Origin: Prinsepia uniflora
Lineage: Eukaryota > Streptophyta > Magnoliopsida > Rosales > Rosaceae
Length of the DNA stretch: 64,000 bases
Direction: 5' to 3'
Assembly (NCBI GenBank): GCA_032719365.1
Contig: CM064870.1
Span: 43,866,194 to 43,930,193, forward strand
Shown piece by piece: positions 45,119-58,016 of the stretch. The position numbers and the translations under genes are program-made. The notes below the pieces were generated by a model. It had not been told where the DNA came from. It saw only the letters and a list, made by a program, of their open reading frames with translations, and searched no databases. Numbering within the stretch: position 1 is the first letter of the stretch; each line of letters starts with the position of its first letter.

Positions 45119-46666
45119 AACTATTTACATACATACATCTACACCATTTCCTTCTCCCATTTGCATCCAACTTGAAACCCACCCTAACCATCATCATCTC
45201 CTCCATCTGATACCAACTAAGGCCACATAGAGTGAGTGAGGCTGTGCGAGACAGAAGGACACAGCGGAGCTGCGGTGGTGGCCGAAAATCATGAAAAATA
45301 AGGTAAGCTGTGGGTTTGAATTTCGAGTTTTGGATTTTAGGCATCAAACCCCAGTTTTCTTATCACCATTACCTTCTCTGTGGTTGTGCGAGTTCGTAGG
45401 GCCCAGAAACAAATAGAAAGGACGAAGGAATAGGCCTGGGTGAATGTTCAAAGCTAGGCCATGAAGGATTTAGTTTGATAGGTAAGTTTCAGACCTTTTC
45501 CCTTAGTTTTGAGGTCGTAGGTCTCTTTCTGGGAGTGAGAAGAGTCGAATGGTTGAAGCATGGTGATTTTTGGTGGTCAGAGGAGGAAGAACGAGTCGGG
45601 TCGAGTCGCGGGTCAAAACGACACGCTACAGTCAAACGGGTCAACTAGTTTTAAGGAAGACGATGATGATGTGGCAAGCCATGTCATCATGTCAAGCCAT
45701 GTGGCCAACTTGAGGGTGACACATGGCCAGGTGTCAATCCAATTCGCAGCTAACATGTCAAACATGTCAGACCACGTGGACCATGGGGTGGTGCCATGTG
45801 GCAACGTGGCAGAGTGTGTCAGGTGACGTGGCAGCTGACGTGGCAGGTCCACATGAGCGATGTCAAACCACGTGGACCAGTGAGGAGGTGACACGTGGAA
45901 GTGTGTGAGAGGAATGTCACTGACACGTGGAACTAATCAGGATATGCCAAGTGGCATGTTGTCAGGTGTCATAGTTTTAAGGCTGACATCAGCGGGTGAT
46001 GTTAGGACCCTTCCCAATCCCCCCTAGGATTAACATAGGACGACCCTGATCAAGTCTGACACGAAGTGTCAGACAAGGGAAATTCTGACTTTAGCCCTCT
46101 CGGGCTTCAGAGTAAGCCAGGATTCGGAGGAGGTATGTGATATCTCGGTCTCTGCTACATTCCATATCTGCTATCAACCTGAAGGGCAGTCAAAACATTA
46201 AAAACTGTGAGTGGACGAAACAAAGAGTTTAATAAAAACATTTTCATCGAAGACATTTGTACCCTTCACTAAAAATCATGCATGCATTCAAAAACCGTTT
46301 AACTTGAAGAACCATAATGAAACTAAACATAAGGGCCACTGCCCAAATCCAAGTGGGACTCAGCCCAAAACCTGTATACATCACATATCATACAGCATAT
46401 ACATATAAATCACATAACCAATCCTGTCAAGGTTTCTAAAGCTATGCGAGTGCTACCCGGGGTCTCAAGCCCAAGTCTCTCAGAGTCCACCCAAGTAAAT
46501 GTCCGTAGATCAATGACCCTCCCTGAGGTTATAATCTAAGCCCTCCTGAGAGTAAGGTACCTAACGGGGGCGACTCCACTCAGTTAGTGCTCCGTGACTA
46601 CTCCGGGGTCCACCTAGGCCAACGACCCTCCCTGGAGGAGACATTCCAAATAAGGAAGGTATATGA

Positions 46667-46683
46667 ATATATATATATATATA
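46667..46683. repeat. (TA)n microsatellite
   Basis: A short TA run inside the solo LTR at 46000-48930. Confidence 0.8.
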
Positions 46684-48388
46684 ATGTAAACATTCATGCC
46701 TGGTGCCCATAAACTGTCATGAATCATAAAAACCTTTCAAGGGTTCATGTCGGTCCCTATAAACCGTCATGAACCTGGAAATCCATTTAGGGTCCCTGAC
46801 CCAAAAACATAAATGTAACGTAACTAGACCTCGTACCGGAACACATGACTCAACTGGGCATCGTGCCCGATATCTCAGGGTGAGTCACGACTCCGATCGT
46901 AGTGATGCGTGCAACCATCCATCCAGTACCGCCCTCAATCCTGGTATGTCCCTGTGAACGTATCAACTGACGCGACCACCATAAGATCATGGTGCACCCA
47001 TCACCGATCGATATCCTGAATCGTCAGCACTCTGAAGTTGAGCCTCCCACGGCTGACCGATAACGGATCGTGCATAGTGTCCTCTCCGGAAGGAACAAAT
47101 CCCAGTCCGGAGATGAGCGTCGTATCGTCCGTCGCCGTGCACATAGCACTCGCCGCGACCACGATTAAGACCCGTAAGTCATCAAAAGGGTCATATGCCC
47201 GAGAAAAAACCAAATGGGTCTCATGCCCGAGTTTATCCTTTCAAATCCAAAACCCTTTCATTTAAACCAACGTAGAATTACAAACCCATATAGGCACCGT
47301 ATAAGGCCGAACCTAGAAATACGTGCCAATACGTACCCACACACAAATTCACTCATGGCATCACAAAACAAGTATTAAAATATATAATAAACATTTAGGC
47401 ATGCACCAATTTAGAAAACAAGGTCCACTCATAGACCGTCTGAGCTATCGCCTCGATATGCGTGCCTTACGGCTCTACAGGGCCAATCGTCGTCACCGGG
47501 ACTTCCAAACCTATCCAAATCACTTTAGAGGGTTAATAACTACCATATTTACCTCTCACTAAAGCCTCGTAATTTTCCTGAATTTTTAACTATTTTTTAA
47601 GTCGATCCTAAACCTTTGGACACCCCGAAACCTATCAAAATGATGTCCAATCGACACGAAACCAGTCCCAAAATCTTCGTTACATCGAATAGATGATTTC
47701 ACATGTTGGAAGCATCCCCAAAAGATTGTTCACGCGCCCTCATGAGCCTCAAGAAGATCCTACGTGTGGGCCTCACGCGCTAGGACACTGTGCAGTCATC
47801 TTCAACCTTTAGCTGGTCCGAACCGGCCGGTTCTCTGCAATCCGATCCAGCTAGACCGGCGTGACCGGTCCAGGTCCATATCCTCCCATTTTTTCTTCCT
47901 TTTTCTTCCTTTTTTCCACCAATCTTCCTAAATATATCCTATGAATCTAAATATATGAACAAAACACCCTAAAACCTACAAAAATCCCACGGTCAGATCT
48001 TCCTCCTCACGGTTCAACAGTCCAGGTTTGTTCCCAGACTTCGTAGCCACTTACCAACCTCAAAAACCTTCCTAACATCCTCCTAATAACCCAATAAACC
48101 CATTACAATTGATTAAAAACTTCCCCAACGTCAAGAATTGAAGTTAAAAGGAAAATAGCAAAACCGAGCCCTTACCTCCACTTAGCCTTGCACGGTGGCC
48201 CAGCCACCTCTTGCCACCGTCCTCAGCTTCACCAGCCTCCTCTCACTCTTCTGGTTCCTCAGATATGATCATATGGGGCAAGGGTTTGGATTGGGGTTGG
48301 AAGATCGATCGAGTTTTGGGTTTGGTTTGGGGACATGGTCGAATAAGGAAAAAGGGAATGGGATTCATAAATACAATTTCAATGGGAA

Positions 48389-48418
48389 ATGGATGAGTGA
48401 CACTTGTCACTCATCCAT
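48389..48418. repeat. Perfect palindrome, 14-bp arms
   Basis: ATGGATGAGTGACA and TGTCACTCATCCAT around a CT centre, with no mismatch. It is conserved in position, about 510-540 bp from the LTR start, in the minus-strand LTR at 58017-60879 as well. Confidence 0.9.
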
Positions 48419-51099
48419 TGGGCCTTCCCAAAATATCTAGCCCACTTGAGTACAAAAGCCCCCCATTTCGTAAAACGTGCAATAGTGCCCTGAAACTTAC
48501 GTGAACCGTAACTTCTCCGTCGAACGTCCGAATTCGACATGCCGCCTGTCTATGGATTCGTATCGTCCTGATCTACGTAATGGTCCCCGACCCTTGGCCA
48601 TCGGACCTCCCAGGTCAAAAGTCAACTATTTGCCTCCTTTTAACCAAATTACTGGAATACCCATGAACTTCTGAACGTAATAACTTCTTCCTCGAATGTC
48701 AGAATCGAACGTGCTACTTGTCTATGAACTCGTGACGTCCCGAACTACGTCACGGTTATCGGCCAAAGTCCATTTGAAAGCCCGAACAAAAAGTCAAAAT
48801 TTTCCCACGACTAGGGGAAAAACGGTAATTTTGCATCGTTCGTCTGATTTCACTCAACTAATCACTGATTAACCTCACTAATCATGATTAGTCACTAATC
48901 TAGTCTCAGAATTCGGGACGGGTCGTTACTGGTGATGTTAGTAGTTGACATCAGCATTGACCGTCGTTGACTGATGCTGACTTTTGTTGACTTGACTTTG
49001 ACCAGCGTGAGTGGGCGCGTGGGAACGAATTTCAAGGTAAAAATGATCTTGTTTAAAAGTTTTCGATGATTTAAATCCAATGGTGTTGCTTTCAGGTCGA
49101 TTAGAGATCATTTGATAGGTTATTTGGAGATTTTTATCCTTGAGGCGTGTTTGGGACACATTTACTGTACTGAGATTTTTTAGGGTTACTGTTATAGACT
49201 TGTTGTAACGCCCCGAAAAATCCAAAAGTTGTAAAATATTAAAATAATGTGAAAATGACGTTTCTACCCCTGAAGGTATATGGCTGAAAGTTGAATTTTT
49301 GTTTGAAATACTTTTTGAACAATTTTCTAGTGCCATTGTGTAGGTCTCAGAACGCTGAATCCGTAGACAGGTGGCACATCGAAAACGGAGCTCGTATGAA
49401 GAAGTTATGGGTCTGGGAAGTTCAGGGGCAAAATGGTCATTTGCGACCTCAAGGGTAAAATGGTAATTTTATGTAGATTGTAATTAAACGGTGAAGAAGA
49501 TAATTATCACCTGAATTCAGATGCTGATTCAGCCTATTATATGAATCATATACCTTATCAAGTGACAAATGTCACTTGTTGTTGATGATTAGTGGCATGG
49601 GTTAGAATTAATTAATGGAGGTTAACAAATAAATGAGTTTGATAATTGATGAACAATACACGGCTAAAACACAAAAACAGAGAACACTCATACTTCTCCT
49701 TCACCTTGATCGATTTCTGTAGAACCCAGGGCAATTGTGCAATCAATTAGCATAATTGAAGAGTGAAAAACCGAAGGGAAACCAAACAAACCCAGATAGA
49801 ACACCCTACTGAGCATACCCGAAAATCACTCAAAACCTAAATTTTCTATTTTGAATTTCTGGACGGTTTCGTGTGAACTTGAAGTGATCTTAAGCTTTCT
49901 GGGAGGTGAACGACTTGAACCCAATCAACTGGAACAAAAATTGGAGCTGAATTGGTGATGAACAGACTCTGCAACTATTTCGGAAAATCGAGCTTGAGTT
50001 GAGTTACTTAGAGGTAATAATTCATGAAATTGATTTCGATTTCGTGTTTATAATGGTCCTATGATTCTTCTGGTTTGAACAATTGTAGGAAGCATGCTGG
50101 TTTTGGGTAGAACCCGAATTTAAACCCGACGGGTGTTCATCTTGAGTCGAGACGTTTTAGGGCTTAATTGATTAAATTGAAGTTACTGAACAGTAAATTG
50201 GATTGAATTGATGTTAGTGAGTGAAAGAACGGAAGGAATTGAGTTCGAATCAAAGGAAATCGAGTCGGGTCTGATCGCGGGTTGCAGACCCGTTTATCAG
50301 GAAAACGGGCGAGGAAGAAGCACTGTAGCAGTGCACTGTTAACGGCGCGTGGCCGGGAATCCGAAGAAGGGTCCAACAGCAATTTTGATACTCTCGATGA
50401 TACGGACCTATTAGAGTTGGTTTCGGGTCAATCAGATATAAATTGAGAGTAGTTTTGCGTACCCGAAGCGTATAGGTTACATTTAAAATAATATTATTTT
50501 ATTCCAACGATTAGGAAATTCGTACATAAGATTATACGATAATTGAGTAACCCCATATTACGTATTTGACAGGCAAAAACAGTCTCGGGAAATCGGACGA
50601 GAACGAACAGCTCGGATCCGAGCAATCTGGACGGTGTGTGAGTGGACTTTTGTTTTCTACCCTAAATGCATGCATATATGTTTTAACTGCTTTTAAATGC
50701 TTATAATATGATTTAAATTGATTTGCTATGATTAATGATGTGATATGATGATTTCCGGAATTTGGGAATATTATATTATTATTATATTACGTTTGGGCAC
50801 GATTTTCGAGAAAATCATAAAAATTGTGATTTTGGGCGATGGCCTAAGATTTGAGATGGATTTTGACTCTGAAATTAAGTTACATGATTTAATTGATGAC
50901 ATTGATTTATAAATTATCTGTTAGACATTGTGTTATAAATGAAGTTGTAGAACTTAACTGTGCTTTGTAAAAGCTATATTTCGGGCAGAGGCCCCGTTGA
51001 AATATTGATTTGATTTTGAGATTTAAATAGTTTTGAAATGAGATTATTGGCTATTGGTGACTATTCCACATGTACCATCCTCTGTGATTTGATGGTCTC

Positions 51100-51258
51100 C
51101 TCCAGACGTCGTAGATCCTGGAGTAGTCACGATCCACTGCCTGGAGATGAGTAGCTCCGAGGGGAGGCTCAGTCTCAGGAGTGTGAGTTTATGATGATAT
51201 CCTCCAGACGTCGTTGATTCTGGAGATGATATTACCCCAGACGTCCTTGATCCTGGGG
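51100..51258. repeat. Three CAGACGTC hairpins in LTR
   Basis: CTCCAG...CTGGAG at 51100-51123 and 51202-51225, and CCCCAG...CTGGGG at 51235-51258. The loops are nearly the same (ACGTCGTAGATC type) and the third has a compensatory T-A to C-G change in the arm. Confidence 0.7.
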
Positions 51259-51739
51259 AGGTACTCGGACGTGAGACACCCGAGTTGCACGCGTTGCATT
51301 GATATCGTGACGGGTTATTGGATATTGAGTTTGGATGTTAAGGATGGTGGTATCATGATTGATTTAAACTATATTAACTGTTTTATTTTAACTTTGATTT
51401 ATATAACTCATGTTTTATATGATATGCATGCATGTTTGTGAAAACTGGAGGGTAAGACTATTTTGATACATGTATTTCTAAACCTTTATTTTTGTCCACT
51501 CATACCTTTAATGTTTTTTGTACCCTCCAGGCCTGTGCACAGGTACTGAGGCTCGTATCGAGGCAGAGGAATAAACAGACCATTGCGTACTCGAGTATTT
51601 GACCGCGTAGGATTTTGATCTTTGTTTGTAAATATTTCTTATGCTATGTAAACCGGTTGACAACTGAGGTAGTCAATGGTCCTAAAAGACGTACCTATCG
51701 TTGGTCTGACTATGTGTGTTGCTTGTTGTGTTGTGTATT

Positions 51740-51764
51740 TATATATATATATATATATATATAT
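51740..51764. repeat. (TA)n microsatellite
   Basis: About 12 TA units near the 3' end of the solo LTR. Confidence 0.85.
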
Positions 51765-53117
51765 GTTTGGACTACTTTTGATATTTTAAAGTCATGGTCA
51801 GACGGGAGTAGGATCTATCACGATTGTCGAGGAATAATCGGGATGGGTCCTGTCACTTGTTTAGATAGATAGTGACCCTCGGATGTGATTTGGACAGGCC
51901 CAGAGACGTTGGATTAGGTTCGGTGTGACTTACGACGAGGATTTTGAGAGCACAACTTGGACAGTGTGTGAGTGGACTTTTATTTTATAACTACGATGCA
52001 TGCATAAATGTTTTAAATGATTTGTTATATGATTTGAGTTGAAATGATTTGATATCATTACTTGATGATTTTGTGGATTTAAGTATCGGTTTATGAATGA
52101 TTTTACAGATTTACGTGAAAATGCCATTTTGGGATTAAGACCCAATTGGATAATGATTTTGACGTCAAACGTGAATTTGAAAGAAAGATTGTGATTTGAT
52201 GTGACTTGAATAACGATTTAGTATGATTGATTTGGATAAATCTGGATTTGTGAAATGAGTTATGGGCACTGTTTTATGATGGTCTTGCGGAAACTGCTTG
52301 TGAAAGCTATATCTCAAGCAAAGGCCCAATTGAACAATTTTTTTGACTCGATTTTAGCCATAAATGGTTTTAAAATGAGTTTAATGGATTTGGTGACTGT
52401 TATACCATCCTTTGTAATTTGATTGTCTCCTCCAGACGTTGTAGATCTTAAAGTAGTCACGATACACTGATTGGAGATGAGTAGCCTTGAAAGAGGCTCA
52501 GTCTCAGGAGTGTGAGATTATGATCTCACCCGTACGTCGTAGATCATGGAGATGATATCACCTCAGACGTCGTAGATCCTGGGGATATACTCGGATGTGA
52601 GATTCCTGAGTTGCACGCGTAGCATTGATATCGTGATAGTTACTGGGATATCGAGGATTGGTTATTTGTATTATGATTTAATTATCTTCATACGATTTGA
52701 TTTCTATGCATGCATGCTTTTAACCTAGAAGGTAAACTGTGATTTTTCTTAAATCGTATTTTGAAAATGTTTATTTTTGTCAACTCACACTTTGATTGTT
52801 TTTATTGTCCCTCCAGGTTGTGGCGTAGAGTCCGGTGCTGATACTGAGGCTGAGGCATAAGGGTTACTATTGCACACTTGGATACCTTACGGGGTAAGAC
52901 TTTGTAGTTGTTCTGTACAGTCACATATGCTGTATATTACTGTTGACTAGTTAAATTTTTTTCTCAATGGTTCTGTATAGTTAGCTATCCCTGGTCTAGC
53001 AATGTTGTTGTTTGAACTTTTCTCTGAAATAAAAAAGGTCACTTTTGATATTTTGAGTTTGATTGTTAGACGGGAGCAGAATCTTTCTCGATTATCGAGA
53101 TGGGTTCTGTCGGTTGG

Positions 53118-55783
53118 TGACACGACCGTCCCCGAAGGGACATTGATAACCGTGCCCGATCCTGCTCCCGTCTGGCAAGTCGACTGAAGTTCCCAATTTA
53201 CTCTCAGCACTTGCCAAACAAGGGATAATCATACGTGTGCCCACCCATGCCTCCAGCTTTCGAATAGCCTCGATCATCGCGCCACGACCTGGAGGATCAA
53301 TAAAACACAAAAGGTGTGAGTGGACGAAAATAAATCAGTTCTAAAACATATTACAGAAAAGACATTCTACCCTCCACGTAAAACCAATGCATGCATTCAG
53401 AAATCATTTCATAATTCGTTTCATTTTCAATATAAGAAAATTGTGTATGAAAATCAAAATCATTTTCCTTTGCTCAAACCTCGGCCTTAGCCTGTAACCA
53501 TAAACACGGGGCCTCAGCCCAAAATCATGAATCAAAAGCCAAGTACATAACATAGCCAAAATCCATCAAGTCATATAAAACGGGCTATTGCCTAACACAT
53601 CCGAAAATATCAGAAATCAACAGCAATTCACAAGTCAATCAATCTGCTGGATCTCAAGTGCGCCCGAGTCTTTAAACTCAAAACCATGCGCATAATCACG
53701 CCTTCCCGGGATATCAACGAGTTTTTAAACTCAAAGCATAATCAATAGGCCTCGGGGGATATCACAATAACCGAGTCTTTAAACTCAAAACATGTCAAAC
53801 AAGGGCCCTCCCCCGTCATCAATCAACCGGGTCCTTAAACCCAAAACATGATCCACCAATAGTACCAAGTCATTAAACCCAAAACATCATCCAGCAATAG
53901 TACCGGGTCTTTAAACCCAAAACCATTTGTAAATCACAACAAATCCAGAATCCATCGTAAACCAATTTCCCAAGTCAAATCTGAGATCACACTTAATCGA
54001 AATGGAACTCATGTCCGAATTTCACATTCAAATCCCGAATCATATCCGTCATCCATTCCAGAATCCGAATTCGCAATAATGATTCCGTAAGCCGGCATTC
54101 GGAACCATCATCTCGAACCCAAATCCAAAAATCCACCTTCAAGTTTCCGAAACCTGAAATCTCGTTCATCGAAATTACTTTTATGCCTTGGGCATCAAGC
54201 CCGAAATCACCTTTTCCAAAATCTGTTTTAAATATTTGAAATCAAATCGTATTTTAAATACCAAACTCAAATCACCAAAATCACTGTCAAACCACAACAT
54301 ACTCGAAATCTCGTAAAACGTACAAATCCGTAACACTCCTGAAATACGTGCCAAAATCGTAAATCATACTCATAATCATAGTCAAAATATCATCAAAACA
54401 TAATATGCACAAATCATATAAAATCATTCATTAAGCAACCATGAAAACATGGGAGAAACCATAGTCTCGAAATACGTGCAATTACGTATTGTATATCGAA
54501 ATACGCATAAATATGGAAATCGCAATTCCCATAAGCATAAGAATATAAGTCATAATTATAAAGGATAGAAAACGATTATGCAGGCATTGAATTTTAGAAA
54601 ACAAAGCCCACTCACACACCCTCCATATCGCTCGCTTTTCGAGCTGCACGTGTTCCCGTAATTTTTGACATTTTCCAGGAATCTCGAATTCTGTTCGAAA
54701 TCATTCTTCAGGGTCACTAAGGACTCAAATAACATCATACTAATTTCCCATAATTTTTTGGGAATTAAATATTAATTAAAAACGTAACATAAACCTTCGG
54801 ACCCCCGAAACAATATCGAAACAGTGTCCGATTAACTCGAAACCAATGCTAAAATGTTCGTTACATTGCATAGAACAAAAATCATGTTGAACTCACCTCG
54901 AGAATCAAGCCCACGCGCCCTCACATGCCGCCGTGAGTGGCTGCGCATGCAACTCACACGCTAGCTACAGTGCAAGCACTGTTCATTGTTCTCACCCAAC
55001 TAACTGTTAAACGGGTCGTTCAATCCGCGTGATGACCTGTTTCAATCCCGCTCATTTCTTCACCAATTTCTTCACTTACAACTCCTTTCGACTCGTTTGA
55101 ACCTCTAGAAGCTCATCCACTTCTCTATTTCCATCAATTGATCATCCAATTCAAAATTTGATCTTAAGTTAGCAATGTCACGGTTTTCGGGTGGGTTCAG
55201 TTTTTCTGAGGTTTTCCTTCCTGTTTCTTTCTATTTTCCACACTATTTCATGCTCACAATTCCTCTCCAGTTCTCATTTTCTCTCAATTCGTTATTGGGG
55301 AGGTCGATCAAGCAAATTGTCCATCGGTCTCTGTTTTTCCATTTCAAAAATACCAACACAGTTTACTGTGCATCTGTTCCCAAACCCACTAACACACTTA
55401 GTTTAAGTTTCCCACTGCTACACAAACTTCTTTGTGCCACTAATTGCTTCATGAAAGTGACAGATGTCATTGGGTGGCATCCCATGGCATGAATCAGCCC
55501 AATTTCCGTCCCATTCCTTAATCAATTGTCCAATTACCATTTTGCCCCTACTTTGACAATTTACCTTGAACTTCCGAACATCATAACTTTCTCCTCGAAT
55601 GTCGGAATCGGACGTGCCACCTGTCTATGAACTCGTGACTTCCCGAACTACGTCACAATCATTGGTCAAAGTCCGTTTGACCGCTCAAACCAAAAGTCAA
55701 CCATTCGCCCGATTCCAGGGGAAAAATCGTCATTTTCTTCAAATTTTCCAAATTTTCCTTTTTCGAATGTCCGGGTCATTACA
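53118..55783 (-). repeat. 3' LTR of the minus-strand element
   Basis: It starts TGACACGACCGTCCCC and ends GGGTCATTACA on plus, 2666 bp. It contains the TTTAAACTC/GTCTTTAAACCC hairpin array (53660-53920), GTGTGAGTGGAC (53315) and GCCCACTCACAC (54607). Confidence 0.75.
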
Positions 55784-58016
55784 ACCTACCCCCTTAAAGA
55801 ATTTCGTCCTCGAAATTCCAATCAGTAGGTGCCAAAATATTTTCCCGAAGAAACATGTTTAAGATGAACCCGCAACATGATCACTCTCAATCGGATATAA
55901 GTCATACCCACTTATAGAAATCACACAACCAGTCTCGAGCTCTGTGTAAATCGTTGCCCCATGGGCAGTCATACCATAACTCACTCGGTGTATCGAGGGC
56001 TTCGCTCAACATCCGAGTCCACTTAATCCAAGAATCACAAGTATCAGTCATATCTTCTCAGTCACATGTCATCCACTCGTGCCATGGAACAATAGCTAAA
56101 TCCTCATGCATATGACAACAGGCCACTAGGACAATAAACTCAGAAGATCCAATAACTCGGGAACTCATTCCCCTTACGAGGTCAATTACACCATATCCAT
56201 TTCCCATGGTCACTATGTATAATGATTTTAACGTTTCCTCATGATTCCTTCCTTTTGCCAATAAGCACTCAGTACAACCATTAATACTATATCGCAAATC
56301 ACATCCCTTTCTTCACTTCAACTTCACCATACACTAATTATGGTCCTGCAGTTGGACGCCAACCGTCCAAGTTATCAGAAATCATGTATTACTCCAATCC
56401 TATGGAGTTCCATAACTAACAGGATTTCACCTATCCTTAAGTTATCAAACATGACAATCCTCTTCCCAAATAATACCTGATCTGCCAATGTGGTCGTCAT
56501 CTCAATATATTCTGACCATCACCTTATCACACATTAAGCCTTTCTTTTTATCCATCATTACTAATCCTAATGGTCGATACAGTACTCGTACATTCCTTCC
56601 CAAATGTATATGACCTCTGCATACTCAACCACGTGGGTCGATCTCAACTCATACAAGGAAGGTCAACTTCTGAGGGTTTAACTAGCATCAACACATGACT
56701 CACTGAATCCCAAATCTCATAGTGAGTGATTGACATAAGTCACTGTTTCTCCACTTGTAACCATTCTATCTCAGTTCTTATTTCCATTGACTAACACGTC
56801 TGTTTTTCCTAGGATTCATACTAATCCTGACCATTATTCGTTCGACCAAACCCAACACTTATTTAACCATATATTTTGCCCTGAGGCATTCGCTACATCT
56901 GTCCAATATCTCACACACTCATCCGTACATAGGAGGACACCAACCAATCATCACTCATGGTACCATACATCATCTAAATGTAGTCAGACTACCTGACTCC
57001 TCATCTCCCAACTATAACTAGTCCATTTGGCTATCCAAGGGTATCACCATCAATTAACCTTAGCCATATCAAGTCTGGACATTATCCTTTTCTCTCTTTT
57101 ACTCAAAATCGACAATCACCACCATGTTGGCCTCTCTTAATAAGGTCACTAATCACAACCTTCCCAAGAAACCACAAATCCTTAACTCGTGATACAGGAT
57201 ACTTATTCCATACCGTTACCTTATTAAGTCATCCATAATCAACATGTAAACTCAAATCATCGTAAACTCAATTTCTCATCCTGGCAAAACCTCAGGAAAT
57301 ACGTTGAAAAATCCATGCCCTCACTAGGCATCTCATACACGAAGCACATACACCACACATGTGACCAGCAAACTTTGAATACCTCATACCAACCATCTAT
57401 TGGTTGTGAGGATCAAAATCATCCTAGAGGGGAACACCCTCGAGTCTCCCTGAAACATAGCCTCTGGAATCTTAGATTCCACATATCACTTCCTAATCAA
57501 CATACTCGATAGAGGTCTCATGAGTCATCAACCAATCCATTCTAAGGATTACATCCAATTCATCCAAATCTAAGTCAGCCACTAGGCCAATAACACCAGT
57601 CATCCTGGGTAACCTCACATCAAGAGGTCTACCCCCTTACGTCTCACCAAATTTACCATATATAATTACTAAGATTACCACATAACTATTATCAAAGTAT
57701 CACATCGGTAACTCTAGTCAGTTCAACGACTTCCATACCATAACCAATCACAAACAACACCATATCCGTCCAATAGCCAATCTCAAGACATGGAAGAGTG
57801 GATAGCCCGAGACCTACCCAATACATACATTCTGGTTAAACTTACATCATGACCACAAGTAATAGGTATCCAGGTCATCACTCCGGGGCTACTCAGACTT
57901 CCTACGAAGAAATTGCAAATCCCCAGGCATGTGGCCCCAACTGACCACGCCTCTATGGTCCATCATGAGCCCTACCAATTCTTCCCACTCTTGCCACATC
58001 AACAACCAATATAGGA
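55784..58016 (-). other. Coding-free internal domain, strongly G-poor on plus
   Basis: No protein motif is visible. Long runs with few G on plus repeat the composition of 8919-12626 and 42285-45118. The remaining piece is at 60880-61249. Confidence 0.55.

Larger units (their letters stand above)
46000..48930 (-). mobile_element. Solo LTR, minus strand, TSD GGTGA
   Basis: It starts TGTTAGGACCCTTCC and ends GACGGGTCGTTACT on plus, so both termini carry single changes. GGTGA is present before (45995-45999) and after (48931-48935), and copy A shows the uninterrupted site (CAGCGGGTGATATC). It contains a perfect 14-bp-arm palindrome (48389-48418) and, on minus, the donor-like GGAGGTAAGGGC (48170-48181). 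Confidence 0.85.
49204..51855 (+). mobile_element. Solo LTR (2.65 kb), TSD CTTGT
   Basis: It starts TGTAACGCCCCG and ends GGATGGGTCCTGTCA, with CTTGT on both sides (49199-49203, 51856-51860). Copy A has the empty site (ATAGACTTGTATAG). The intron-like sites are GAG/GTAATA (50014), TTTGACAG (to 50572), GTGAGTGGAC (50639) and CCCTCCAG (to 51530). Hairpins of the CTCCAG...CTGGAG type lie at 51100-51258. The start resembles that of the chromovirus LTR more than the other copies do. Confidence 0.88.
45119..53112 (+). mobile_element. LTR copy A' (left end missing), split by two solo LTRs
   Basis: Its segments 45119-45999, 48936-49203 and 51861-53112 line up with copy A from about 37190 onward (for example GCATCTACACCATTTC, AAGACGATGATGATG, GATAGTGACCCTC). 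It extends some 260 bp further than A, to GATGGGTTCTGTCG. The following GGTTGGT could be the first bases of a primer site or a changed target duplication, before a minus-strand LTR starts at 53118. Net length is about 2.4 kb. Confidence 0.65.

Noticed and set aside
45195..45220. TCTGATACCAAC as the primer site of the 39300 element
   Set aside because: The same phrase occurs at the matching place in copy A (37276, CTGATACAAAC), where there is no element end, so it is ordinary LTR sequence.
39300..48930. One element with LTRs 39300-42284 and 46000-48930
   Set aside because: The LTR at 46000 has its own GGTGA duplication and sits inside copy A', whose sequence resumes directly after it.
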